Source of the DNA: CCMP332 sp040218795
Lineage (GTDB): Bacteria; Bacteroidota; Bacteroidia; Cytophagales; CCMP332
Assembly (NCBI GenBank): GCA_040218795.1
Contig: JAVJQT010000005.1
Location: 640,895-704,894, forward strand
Direction of reading: 5' to 3'
DNA: 64,000 nt
Shown here: positions 38,456-46,859 of the stretch, one piece after another
How the letters are laid out: every line of letters starts with the position of its first letter
How positions within the stretch are numbered: the first letter of the stretch is position 1
Made by a program: the position numbers and the translations under genes
Notes under the pieces: generated by a model
Seen by the model: the letters and a program-made list of their open reading frames with translations, nothing else
Databases searched by the model: none
What the model was told of the DNA's origin: nothing

Positions 38456-39627
38456 GGCAACCAGGAAATTTCCACTTTGAATTTTTTATCTACTCCTTTC
38501 AAAGCTTCGAATGCACGCGGAGTAATTTTTAATACAATGTCTTTGTTTAAATCTATGTCCGGTAATTTTCCTACCACCCTCACAAATACACTGTAGCCGT
38601 TGATCTCATTTTTAACCTGAATAATTGTGCCTATTGGAGCGCTTTTGTGCAGTCCAAGAAAACGATTGGTATCAGTGCCTCCTTCTATGAGCTCTGCCAT
38701 TCCTCTTTCTATCACTTTTTCATGCCCTCCAATATTAGTTATCTTAACTTTTGGCTCGCCCTTCATGTACTCTTCTTCTTTTGCAACAATGGGATCTGTC
38801 TTCTCTTTTGGGCTGGCGACAAGATTGTTTTTTTCAGAGGCCTTTAAGGCCAACTCCTGCCCGATCTGAATATCAGGTCCTAATAGATCATTCCATTCAA
38901 TGATGTCTTCGCTGCTCAGCTGGTATTTTTTACTGATGGAATACATGGTCTCTCCGGCTTTAACGATGTGCTTTTCGGGACGTTCAATTGTATCGATGTT
39001 CGCAACGATTTCTTCCTTCTTCAATACCTCGATATTGGAAGGCGGGATTCCCAGCTTTTGGCCCTCACTTAAATTATTTGTCTCCAAACCATTGTAAACT
39101 TTAATGTCCTGCCATTTGACATTGTAAATTCTCGAAATGGAAAAAAGTGTCTCCCCTTTTTTGACTTCGTGGATTTTCCCGGTTATTTCTTCTTTTTCCT
39201 TTTCGGTTTCCGGGCTTTTGGTTTCCTCTTTCCCAACAATAATTCTTTGGCCCAATTGCAGATTATTGTCTGTCAAATTATTCCATTCTTTGATTTGCTC
39301 TACACTCACACCGTACATTCGATAAAGACTGAAAAGTGTCTCACCTGCTTTTACCACATGTATTTTACCTGTTAATTCCTTAAAAGGTACAACGATCATC
39401 GTCCCTGCTACAAGCCCACCTTTGGTATCGGGATTGTATTCGATAATTTCATTGACATTCACTCCATATCTTCTGCTGATCGCAAAATGTGTTTCTCCTT
39501 TCTCAACAAGGTGCTTGATAAATGTTTTACCATTCCTTTGAACTACTCCTACCGAATCCGGTCTTGAGAATGCAAAACCGAATACCAAAAGCATTAATGT
39601 GATTGTCGATAAAAGTTTAGTTCGCAT
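38452..39627 (-). CDS. LysM-repeat exported protein with RlpA-like double-psi beta-barrel C-terminus
   Basis: A 391-residue peptidoglycan-associated protein. It has a signal peptide (ending FGFAFS) and four LysM domains at about 35-78, 93-137, 152-195 and 218-262, each with a GETxxxIS or GETLFS start and an N-x-L-x-x-GQ ending. After a linker, residues about 300-391 resemble the RlpA-like double-psi barrel (GMAELIEGGTDTNRFLGLH, PIGTIIQVKN, VFVRVVGKLPD). LysM binds the glycan backbone; RlpA-like domains can act as lytic transglycosylases, but I cannot confirm a catalytic Asp here. It overlaps the TIGR02757 gene by four bases and the hypothetical gene upstream by eleven. Confidence 0.85.
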   Translation of the reverse strand: MRTKLLSTITLMLLVFGFAFSRPDSVGVVQRNGKTFIKHLVEKGETHFAISRRYGVNVNEIIEYNPDTKGGLVAGTMIVVPFKELTGKIHVVKAGETLFSLYRMYGVSVEQIKEWNNLTDNNLQLGQRIIVGKEETKSPETEKEKEEITGKIHEVKKGETLFSISRIYNVKWQDIKVYNGLETNNLSEGQKLGIPPSNIEVLKKEEIVANIDTIERPEKHIVKAGETMYSISKKYQLSSEDIIEWNDLLGPDIQIGQELALKASEKNNLVASPKEKTDPIVAKEEEYMKGEPKVKITNIGGHEKVIERGMAELIEGGTDTNRFLGLHKSAPIGTIIQVKNEINGYSVFVRVVGKLPDIDLNKDIVLKITPRAFEALKGVDKKFKVEISWLP

Positions 39628-40405
39628 TACCAGATTTAATATTTAATATATTGAGAACATTGAATTGGGATACAAAAATCAAAAAATTGCCAGAAACAAA
39701 AAAAGAGTCGGCTATACGTTTTTGAAGCTTGTCGTAAAGTTTGCTATTAAAAATTAATTCCCCCTCTTTATTGAGTATTAAAAGTCGTTTACACATTGAA
39801 CCTACTTCTTCAAAATGAACGCATAAAAAGACATATGGATTGTATTCCAATATTTCAATTGGTGCTATTAGCTCTAATTTGACTTTATTAATTAAAAACT
39901 TCTCAATTGATTCAAATAATTCCTGCTTGGGGAAAATTAACTGTGCCTGTAATAAGTTCGCAGATTTTGGTATCGAATCTTGTCTAAATTCCGAAAGCTC
40001 AATAGCCTCTCTGTGAATCGTTTCAAATCCCGATTTTTCCATTTGGCAGGTACATTCATTTATAAAACCGAGAAAACGATAGCCCTTTATTATTTTTACT
40101 TTTTTCTCTGATTTGGCATCAAATATTATAAACTCATTTTCCTCGGGATTGCCCGGATCAATTATCTTTGATAGAATCAGAAAATCATTATGCACCGAAT
40201 TCAGAATGAAATCTTTTCCCTTCTGCACAAAATTTAATCTCTCCTTTTTAATTCCTCCATTAGCAGATATTTTGAAGAAAAGTATTGAATCTTCTTTGTC
40301 ATTTTGTGTTATCCATATGTTTGATGTAAATAAATCAATTTCAATACGCGTAATTGCGGATTCAAATGTTATTTGCTCTACATGAATGGATTTATCCTTT
40401 AACAA
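39617..40405 (-). CDS. Hypothetical protein, beta-rich (possibly DUF4905-like)
   Basis: A 262-residue protein without a signal peptide. It is made of repeated beta-strand patterns (NIWITQND, ILFFKIS, EFIIFDAKSEKKVKII, ELIFNSKL, FLIFVSQFNVLNIL) resembling a propeller-like fold. The start is TTG at 40405, since there is no ATG for the first 120 residues. It overlaps the LysM gene by eleven bases and diverges from the NfeD gene with only 21 bases between starts. The family is uncertain; DUF4905 is a guess from size, beta-rich layout and host group. Confidence 0.6.
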   Translation of the reverse strand: MLKDKSIHVEQITFESAITRIEIDLFTSNIWITQNDKEDSILFFKISANGGIKKERLNFVQKGKDFILNSVHNDFLILSKIIDPGNPEENEFIIFDAKSEKKVKIIKGYRFLGFINECTCQMEKSGFETIHREAIELSEFRQDSIPKSANLLQAQLIFPKQELFESIEKFLINKVKLELIAPIEILEYNPYVFLCVHFEEVGSMCKRLLILNKEGELIFNSKLYDKLQKRIADSFFVSGNFLIFVSQFNVLNILNIKSGNAN

Positions 40406-40426
40406 AAGATTGTTTATTTTAAAAAC

Positions 40427-41764
40427 GTGAAGAACCGACTTTTATCATTAATCGCTGTATTAATTCTATTCTCTGTTTTTAATATTTCCAAAGCAGAAAA
40501 TGAGAGAATACTAAAAGTACAATTAAAAGCAAATATCGATCCGAGAACAAATCGATTGATTGAATTGGCATTGGAAAAAGCTGAATCCGATAGCATGGAT
40601 GCTGTAATCATAGAAATGGACACCTATGGGGGTGCCGTAACCGATGCCAATGACATTCGCAATGCCATTCTTGAATACGATAAACCTATACATGTCTTTA
40701 TTAATACAAAAGCGATCTCAGCCGGTGCCCTTATTTCCATCGCCTGTGACAGTATTTATATGGCCCCCGGAGCAAATATCGGTGCTGCCACTGTAGTAAC
40801 TCAAGACGGCGCAGCAGCGCCCGATAAATACCAATCCTTTATGCGTTCCATCATGCGATCCACAGCGGAAACCAAAGGCAGAGATCCTAAAATTGCCGAA
40901 GCCATGGTGGATGAAAAAATCAATTTGGATTCAGTAAGTCCTGAGGGAACGGTTTTGACTTTTACCGTCGATGAAGCCATTGAGAATGACTATTGTGAGG
41001 CTAAAGTGAGATCAATTGAAGAAATACTTGAATTAAATGGCTGGGAAAATGCTGAGATCATCGAATTTGAAGTCGACAGTGCTGAAAAAATCATATCAAT
41101 ATTTCTCAACCCCGTAATCAGCAGTGTATTAATCTTAATTATTGTAGGTGGAATATATTTTGAGCTGCAAACACCGGGAGTTGGTTTTCCAATTTTGGCA
41201 TCATTGATTGCAGCCATACTTTATTTTATTCCCTTTTACCTGAACGGTCTTGCTGCAAATTGGGAAATATTGATGTTTGCCATTGGAATCGTTTTACTGA
41301 TTCTTGAAGTATTTGTCATTCCGGGTTTTGGCATTGCCGGAATTGCCGGCTTGACCTTTACAATTGGAGGTTTAGTTTTAGTAATGCTCAATAATGATTG
41401 GCTTGATTTTACTTTCGTTCCCAATACGGATATATTCATTTCTCTTGCCAGTATTCTGGCAGGACTATTTGGGGCGATTATCTTAATGTTTATTGGCGGT
41501 GTACGACTGAGTCAGTCGAATATGTTCAAGAGAATTGCACTAGAAACAACTTTTGAGAGATCTCAAGGCTATTCATCAAATTTTAAAACCATGAGCCTTC
41601 AGGGTAAAAAAGGAAAGGCTCACACCATATTGCGCCCTAGTGGAAAAGTTATTATAGACGATGAAATTTACGATGCCTATTCCAGAGGCGAGCATATTGA
41701 TCAGGGTTCTGATATTGTTGTTGTAAGCGAAGAAGGCACATCCTTAAAAGTAAAAAAAGTCTGA
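40427..41764 (+). CDS. NfeD family membrane protease (ClpP-class serine protease)
   Basis: A 445-residue protein starting at GTG, which gives a signal peptide (MKNRLLSLIAVLILFSVFNI...A). The protease domain at about 28-215 is of the ClpP/crotonase fold: EMDTYGGAV, the nucleophile S98 in TKAISAGALISIA, and YMAPGANIGAAT. It is followed by about five membrane helices (220-365) and a C-terminal NfeD OB-fold (about 385-445). The long NfeD forms cleave hydrophobic membrane proteins such as stomatin partners and support membrane quality control. It overlaps kdsB by one base (TGATG), so the two are coupled. Confidence 0.9.
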   Translation: MKNRLLSLIAVLILFSVFNISKAENERILKVQLKANIDPRTNRLIELALEKAESDSMDAVIIEMDTYGGAVTDANDIRNAILEYDKPIHVFINTKAISAGALISIACDSIYMAPGANIGAATVVTQDGAAAPDKYQSFMRSIMRSTAETKGRDPKIAEAMVDEKINLDSVSPEGTVLTFTVDEAIENDYCEAKVRSIEEILELNGWENAEIIEFEVDSAEKIISIFLNPVISSVLILIIVGGIYFELQTPGVGFPILASLIAAILYFIPFYLNGLAANWEILMFAIGIVLLILEVFVIPGFGIAGIAGLTFTIGGLVLVMLNNDWLDFTFVPNTDIFISLASILAGLFGAIILMFIGGVRLSQSNMFKRIALETTFERSQGYSSNFKTMSLQGKKGKAHTILRPSGKVIIDDEIYDAYSRGEHIDQGSDIVVVSEEGTSLKVKKV

Positions 41765-42510
41765 TGAGAGTAATTGGTATAATCCCTGCCAGATACGCCT
41801 CTACACGTTATCCGGGTAAACCATTAATTGATATTGCCGGAAAAACCATGATCCAAAGAGTTTATGAACAGGCTAAAAAATGTTCGGGCTTTGAAAAAGT
41901 AATCATAGCTACTGATGACCAAAGAATTCAAAATGAGGCTTTGAGAATAGGTGCAGAGGTTATAATGACCTCTGAGGATCATCCCAGCGGTACAGATCGG
42001 TGTTTTGAAGCATATGAGAAATCGGGCTTTAATGGAGATTTCATAATCAATATTCAGGGTGATGAGCCTTTTATCGACCCGGGACAGCTTGAAGCCCTAA
42101 TAGACATACTCGACCCTCAAAAAGTGGAACTTGCAACATTGGCAAAGAAAATCACTGATCCCGGCCGCTTAATCGACGCCAATTCTGTAAAAGTAGTATT
42201 TGATAAAAACTGGGATGCGATCTATTTCAGCAGGCATCCGATCCCATTTAACAGAGATGAGCCCGAAATAAGCAATTGGCTGTCTCATAATGATTATTTC
42301 AAACATATTGGAATTTACGCTTACAGAAGTGATGTTTTAAAAGCTATTTGTAAGCTTGAAAGATCAAATCTGGAAATCTCAGAATCACTGGAACAATTGC
42401 GCTGGATAGAAAACGGATTTAAAATAAAACTGGCTTTTACAGATCTTGAATCACCCAATATCGATTCACCCGCTGACCTTGAAAAACTCAAAAATCAGGG
42501 ACTTATATAA
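41764..42510 (+). CDS. kdsB: 3-deoxy-manno-octulosonate (Kdo) cytidylyltransferase
   Basis: This enzyme activates Kdo as CMP-Kdo for the lipopolysaccharide inner core. The 248-residue protein has the nucleotide-binding start IIPARYASTRYPGKPL, then IATDDQRI, EDHPSGTDRC, the metal-binding NIQGDEPFID and YFSRHPIPF followed by HIGIYAYR. The ending SPNIDSPADLEKL is typical. The length is standard. Confidence 0.96.
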   Translation: MRVIGIIPARYASTRYPGKPLIDIAGKTMIQRVYEQAKKCSGFEKVIIATDDQRIQNEALRIGAEVIMTSEDHPSGTDRCFEAYEKSGFNGDFIINIQGDEPFIDPGQLEALIDILDPQKVELATLAKKITDPGRLIDANSVKVVFDKNWDAIYFSRHPIPFNRDEPEISNWLSHNDYFKHIGIYAYRSDVLKAICKLERSNLEISESLEQLRWIENGFKIKLAFTDLESPNIDSPADLEKLKNQGLI

Positions 42511-42511
42511 A

Positions 42512-42524
42512 TGTCATTCTGACA
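42512..42524. promoter_or_regulatory. Palindrome TGTCA-TTC-TGACA upstream of htrA
   Basis: A perfect 5-bp inverted repeat with a 3-base spacer, right after the kdsB stop codon and 10 bases before the start of the sigma-54-like promoter. The place and symmetry suggest a site for a dimeric regulator. Confidence 0.5.
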
Positions 42525-42534
42525 TTAACCCGCA

Positions 42535-42551
42535 TTGGCACAAAGATTGTT
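42535..42551 (+). promoter_or_regulatory. Sigma-54 (RpoN) type promoter of htrA
   Basis: TTGGCAC-AAAGA-TTGTT matches the -24/-12 consensus TGGCACG-N4-TTGCW with the exact 12-base distance between the key G residues (42537 and 42549); mismatches are A for G after TGGCAC and T for C at -12. The predicted transcript begins about 42562, 55 bases before the htrA start. Confidence 0.55.
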
Positions 42552-42616
42552 TATAACAATGCAAGAAAAACGCAGGTCAAGGCGTTGAAGAATTGTCATA
42601 ATTAAACTTATTAGAA

Positions 42617-44074
42617 ATGAAAAATATCAAGCTTGTTTTGCTTGTTGCGATACTGAGTACCGCGCTGGCAACATCAATAACCCATTTATTTAACAAAGAC
42701 AGCGAAAAGGTCATCCTAAAGGAGTCGAATACACCGGCAGTATTTGCAAGTCAGCCGGGAGAACAGGGCAATTATCCGGGTTTGGATTTTACCTATGCTG
42801 CTGAAAAAACAACAGAAGCAGTTGTACACATCAAATCAACCGTTTCTAACAATGTAAATCCGGTGATGCCACCCAACCCCTTTAGAGAATTTTTTGGTGA
42901 AGATATGTTTCCTCGCCAACCAAGAGAAAGTCAGGCCTCGGGATCCGGTGTGCTCATTGCTGAAAATGGATATATCGTTACCAATAATCACGTAGTTGAC
43001 AGATCAAATAAATTAGAAGTTACTCTCAACGATAACAGGACTTTTGAGGCTACTCTCATTGGGACTGATCCATCTACTGATCTTGCAGTAATTAAAATTG
43101 ATGAAGAAGACTTACCCTATGTAGCTTTTGCCAATAGCGATCAGGTGAAAGTAGGCTCATGGGTATTGGCTGTTGGAAATCCTTTTAATCTGGCATCCAC
43201 GGTAACTGCCGGCATTGTAAGTGCAAAAGCCAGAAACATCAATATACTCAGAGATAATTATGCGATAGAATCATTTATTCAAACCGATGCTGCAATAAAC
43301 AGGGGTAATAGCGGAGGCGCTTTGGTAGATCTTAATGGTGATTTAATTGGAATAAATACCGCCATAGCCACTCCGACGGGAACTTACACGGGATATGCCT
43401 TTGCGGTACCCTCGAATATAGTACAAAAAGTAACTCAGGATTTAATCGAATATGGAACAGTTCAAAGAGGATTCCTTGGGGTTATGATCAGAAATGTAAA
43501 TCCAATGATTGCGGATGATCAAAATCTGGGAACAAGTACCGGAGTATTGGTCGATTCCCTTACTGCTAGTAGTGCGGCAGCCCAGGCGGGAATTCAAAAA
43601 GGAGACGTGATAATAGCAGTGGACGGTGCAGAAGTAAAAAGTTCGCCTGAATTGCAAGAGAAGGTGGGCAGAAAACGTCCGGGTGAAGAAGTCAAAATAA
43701 CCGTTTTGCGCAATGGCAATGAAAAGGATTATCGTGTAGTACTCAACAATAAAAATGGAAGCACAGAATATCTGGCCAAGGTAGAAAAGCCGGCATTATT
43801 AGCAGATTTAGGTATTTCGGTTAGTGAATTGTCTTTAAAAGAAAAGGAAGAATTAAAAATCAGCAATGGCGTAAAAATTGAAAGAATAGGCCCAGGGAAA
43901 GTGAGGAGATTCACTTCGATTGCACCCGGCTTTATTGTTCTCAAAGTGAATAAAAAAGAAGTAAAAGATACCGATCACTTTTTAAAGATGATTGAAAATG
44001 AAGAAGGTGGTGTTATGCTCGAAGGCATTTATCCGGGCAAAGACGGAGAGTTTTATTACGCATTTGGGAAATAA
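42617..44074 (+). CDS. HtrA/DegP family (Do) periplasmic serine protease
   Basis: An envelope protease and chaperone that degrades misfolded proteins. The 485-residue protein has an N-terminal membrane segment (LVLLVAILSTALATSI) and a trypsin-like domain at about 55-275. The triad is H125 (TNNHVVD), D155 (STDLAVIKI) and S232 (NRGNSGGALVD), with GSGVLI and QTDAAIN as expected. PDZ1 is at about 280-375 (GFLGVMIRN). The C-terminal about 85 residues form a shorter second PDZ-like part (GVKIERIGPGKVRR, GFIVLKVNKKEV). Upstream elements suggest sigma-54 control, and a hairpin terminator follows. The chosen ATG gives the membrane segment directly. Confidence 0.94.
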   Translation: MKNIKLVLLVAILSTALATSITHLFNKDSEKVILKESNTPAVFASQPGEQGNYPGLDFTYAAEKTTEAVVHIKSTVSNNVNPVMPPNPFREFFGEDMFPRQPRESQASGSGVLIAENGYIVTNNHVVDRSNKLEVTLNDNRTFEATLIGTDPSTDLAVIKIDEEDLPYVAFANSDQVKVGSWVLAVGNPFNLASTVTAGIVSAKARNINILRDNYAIESFIQTDAAINRGNSGGALVDLNGDLIGINTAIATPTGTYTGYAFAVPSNIVQKVTQDLIEYGTVQRGFLGVMIRNVNPMIADDQNLGTSTGVLVDSLTASSAAAQAGIQKGDVIIAVDGAEVKSSPELQEKVGRKRPGEEVKITVLRNGNEKDYRVVLNNKNGSTEYLAKVEKPALLADLGISVSELSLKEKEELKISNGVKIERIGPGKVRRFTSIAPGFIVLKVNKKEVKDTDHFLKMIENEEGGVMLEGIYPGKDGEFYYAFGK

Positions 44075-44095
44075 TAATAAATCATAAATTGATCT

Positions 44096-44127
44096 GCCTC
44101 GATGAATATCTTATCGGGGCTTTTTTT
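44096..44127 (+). terminator. Rho-independent terminator after htrA
   Basis: An 8-bp stem (GCCTCGAT with ATCGGGGC, one G-U pair), a 9-base loop and seven T. It lies 21 bases after the stop codon; the T tract runs up to the converging stop codon of the next gene. Confidence 0.8.
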
Positions 44128-46105
44128 ATGGCAAAATTTCGATGCTTAAAATAGTGTCGCCTACTGCCAAATCAAAAACTACGTCCATACCATCGCTGAC
44201 CCTTGCAAAATTGGTATATGAACCATCTAAATGGATGCTGGGATAATGCGTAACAAACCATTGGCAACTTTCGGTATCCTTACCTGCAGAGGCCATACCT
44301 ACTGATCCCGTTTGATAATATTTTGGCCCAAATTCAGATCGGATGGACTCTCCCGATGAACCCCATCCATCACCTCGCGGACAGCCTCCCTGAACAACAA
44401 AATTATTTTCTACGCGATGAAACCTCAGGGAATCATAAAAGCCATTTTGACTCAGTTCTATAAAATTGGCAACGGTAGCCGGAGCGATATTATGATCAAA
44501 TTCCATTTGAAAAGCTCCCTTATTGGTGTTAACCCTGGCCTTTTTTAAAGAAGAAAATGATTTTAACTGATTGATATCTACAAAATGATTAAGAGGAGGC
44601 CTCTTTTTGGGAATTTCTTTCCCCTGCACAAATGCCATTGTTTTTTCAAGGTCAATATATGTTTCAATATCCTTTGGCAAGGGGATATTGTTCATCGTTA
44701 CTTCTATGAAGTCGGTATTTTCCAAATGCGATACAAAATCTATTTCTTCATTTCTCAAGCCTTTGGCACCATAACCTATAAGTGTAGGGTCACCTGATAA
44801 TATTGCCATTTGAAAAACACGACTAAAATAAGATATCAGTTTATTTCTTGTTTTTGGCACCTTATAATCAGCACTAGTTTTGAACATCTCAGCCTTGCTT
44901 AATTCGAAAAAAGCTTGCATTGCATTGGATTTAGAAACAAGATCATGAGAGGTTAAAACAATATCAGCCAAAATATTATAGTTATCCGGCCAGCTCTTAA
45001 GGGCTTTTATATAAAATGACTTTGCAAATGGGTCAATTTCATTCTTCATGTTGGCAAGTATATGCGAGTTGACCGCTTGCTTTTCATCTTTGTTGGCAAA
45101 CTTCAATAGGATTTCATGTATCAATGCTTTTACCTGCGGATTTTGTGAATTATCCTTGAGCAAGGCTATTTTATTCCATTCTGCACGTTCACAACGATTT
45201 AGAAAATAGCCGCCGGTTTCCAATTGTATATTGAGTTTTGAATCGTCAAGCAATGAAATTAATTCAGGTGCATAAGTCTCATAATGATAATAGTTCAAGG
45301 AGTTGATGGCATTGACCCGGACTCTAAAATTTTCAGTACTGTCTAACGCTATTTCTAATAATGTCTCTGCGAATCTGGAACCATTAATTTTATTAAAGGC
45401 TGTAGCAATATTCATTCTTACCCCTGCAGAACTATCTGATTTTAAAACTTCAATAAGCTTTTCTGCATAATTAACAAGGTCCTCCCCTTTTAATCTTGCC
45501 AGCATATTAGAAGCAGTCATTTTCACTTTTGAAGATCTGTGTTCCAAAAGACCGACCATTTTTTTTATGCTTTTATCATAAAATACATTGCGCTGTGAAA
45601 ACTGATATAAACATCGCGCGATGGCATAATCATTAAATAAATTGCTCTTATTGATAAATGAAACTAAGTCCTCAGATTTGGAAGATTTCCCTATGGCTTC
45701 AGCCAATTGTACCTGTGCAAGACTGTCCTTTTCGTATTTTGCCAATTCCAGAACTTTGTCGGTATTCGTATTTCTACAGCTTTGACCATATGCATAATAA
45801 ATCATCGCTCGGATGGTCGGATATTCTATAAGGGGTGCTTTGTCTAATAATAAAGCAGCCAATTCACATTCCTGCAAAGAAGCAAATGCCAGGGCCAATT
45901 CATACTGGACATCCGGATCATTGGAATTAATAAATTGCTTTAAACTATCTCCTTGTCTATGATCTTTGTCGATTAGAATTTTGCTAATTTCATCTCGATT
46001 GAAATCTCTTTGATATTCAAAGGCTTGATTTTTGAAGATTTCATTTTTTTCCGAGCAAGATAAAATGATCGTGCAAACTGATAAAAGGAATAAAAAACGA
46101 AGCAT
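44126..46105 (-). CDS. Lipoprotein with HEAT-like repeats and C-terminal cyclophilin-type peptidyl-prolyl isomerase
   Basis: A 659-residue protein with a lipoprotein signal (LFLLSVCTIILSC, C17). Residues about 40-480 are alpha-helical repeats with HEAT-like character (VKMTASNMLARL, VRVNAINSLNYY). The C-terminal about 145 residues are a cyclophilin: NTNKGAFQMEF, the catalytic region FHRVENNFVVQGG, GMASAGKDTESCQWFVT, and the SYTNFARVSDGMDV segment. The fusion would put a prolyl isomerase at the membrane with a helical binding scaffold. It follows the LytTR regulator by three bases, so it belongs to the same operon. Confidence 0.9.
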   Translation of the reverse strand: MLRFLFLLSVCTIILSCSEKNEIFKNQAFEYQRDFNRDEISKILIDKDHRQGDSLKQFINSNDPDVQYELALAFASLQECELAALLLDKAPLIEYPTIRAMIYYAYGQSCRNTNTDKVLELAKYEKDSLAQVQLAEAIGKSSKSEDLVSFINKSNLFNDYAIARCLYQFSQRNVFYDKSIKKMVGLLEHRSSKVKMTASNMLARLKGEDLVNYAEKLIEVLKSDSSAGVRMNIATAFNKINGSRFAETLLEIALDSTENFRVRVNAINSLNYYHYETYAPELISLLDDSKLNIQLETGGYFLNRCERAEWNKIALLKDNSQNPQVKALIHEILLKFANKDEKQAVNSHILANMKNEIDPFAKSFYIKALKSWPDNYNILADIVLTSHDLVSKSNAMQAFFELSKAEMFKTSADYKVPKTRNKLISYFSRVFQMAILSGDPTLIGYGAKGLRNEEIDFVSHLENTDFIEVTMNNIPLPKDIETYIDLEKTMAFVQGKEIPKKRPPLNHFVDINQLKSFSSLKKARVNTNKGAFQMEFDHNIAPATVANFIELSQNGFYDSLRFHRVENNFVVQGGCPRGDGWGSSGESIRSEFGPKYYQTGSVGMASAGKDTESCQWFVTHYPSIHLDGSYTNFARVSDGMDVVFDLAVGDTILSIEILP

Positions 46106-46108
46106 AAA

Positions 46109-46855
46109 CTACTTCGCAAGTAAAGAAATAAATTGCTCTTTTCTTCGCTTGGAAACGTCTAATGATGACCCATCGGACATGATCACATAGCCACCTTCTC
46201 CCCTCACATATTTCTTAACTTCATCCATATTTATTAAATGTGAGCGGTGAATACGGAAAAAATTATGGTCATTTAAAAGCCCTTCGTATTCTTTGATGTT
46301 TTTGGAAACCAGAATTTTACCAGTGTTTTTGGTAAAAAAGTAGGTGTAATTACCATCGGCTGTACAATATAAAATATCAGACACTTCAGTAAACATATAT
46401 CCATCCGAGGATGCCAGTGCAATTTTATGTTGTTTTTTATTGGAGTTTTTTATGTTCTTGAGGAGAATGTCAAAATTTTCATGTAGTGATTTATTTGACA
46501 ATTTTTCTTCGGCTTTTTTTACAGCTTCTTTTAAATCCTCCGTGCCAATAGGTTTCAAAATATAATCAATGGCCGAAAATTTAATGGCCTTAAGTGCATA
46601 ATGTTCATGAGCTGTGGTGAATATGACTTCAAAATCAATTTTTGGGACCATGTCCAATAAATCAAAACCCGTTTCCCCCTGGAGCTCAACATCGAGAAAA
46701 ACTAATTCGGGTTTAAGTGCAGAAATTGCTTTTAAGGCCTGATCTACAGACTCTACAGTCTCTAAAACCTGGATTTGAGGACAATATTCAGAAATCATAT
46801 TGGAAAGGGCCTCTCTTCCTCTTCTTTCATCATCAACTATAATACAATTGATCAT
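46109..46855 (-). CDS. LytTR family response regulator
   Basis: A 248-residue DNA-binding response regulator. The receiver domain is at about 1-120, with the acidic pair DD (8-9), the phospho-acceptor D55 (LVFLDVELQG), T80s region (IFTTAHEHYALKAIKF) and K102-type lysine (YILKPIG). The LytTR domain is at about 145-245 (FFRIHRSHLINMDEVKKYVRG; GGYVIMSDGSSLDVSKRRKE). It is encoded 4 bases after its likely cognate propeller histidine kinase and 3 bases before the cyclophilin lipoprotein gene. The kinase-regulator pairing is inferred from adjacency. Confidence 0.95.
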   Translation of the reverse strand: MINCIIVDDERRGREALSNMISEYCPQIQVLETVESVDQALKAISALKPELVFLDVELQGETGFDLLDMVPKIDFEVIFTTAHEHYALKAIKFSAIDYILKPIGTEDLKEAVKKAEEKLSNKSLHENFDILLKNIKNSNKKQHKIALASSDGYMFTEVSDILYCTADGNYTYFFTKNTGKILVSKNIKEYEGLLNDHNFFRIHRSHLINMDEVKKYVRGEGGYVIMSDGSSLDVSKRRKEQFISLLAK

Positions 46856-46859
46856 AAGC

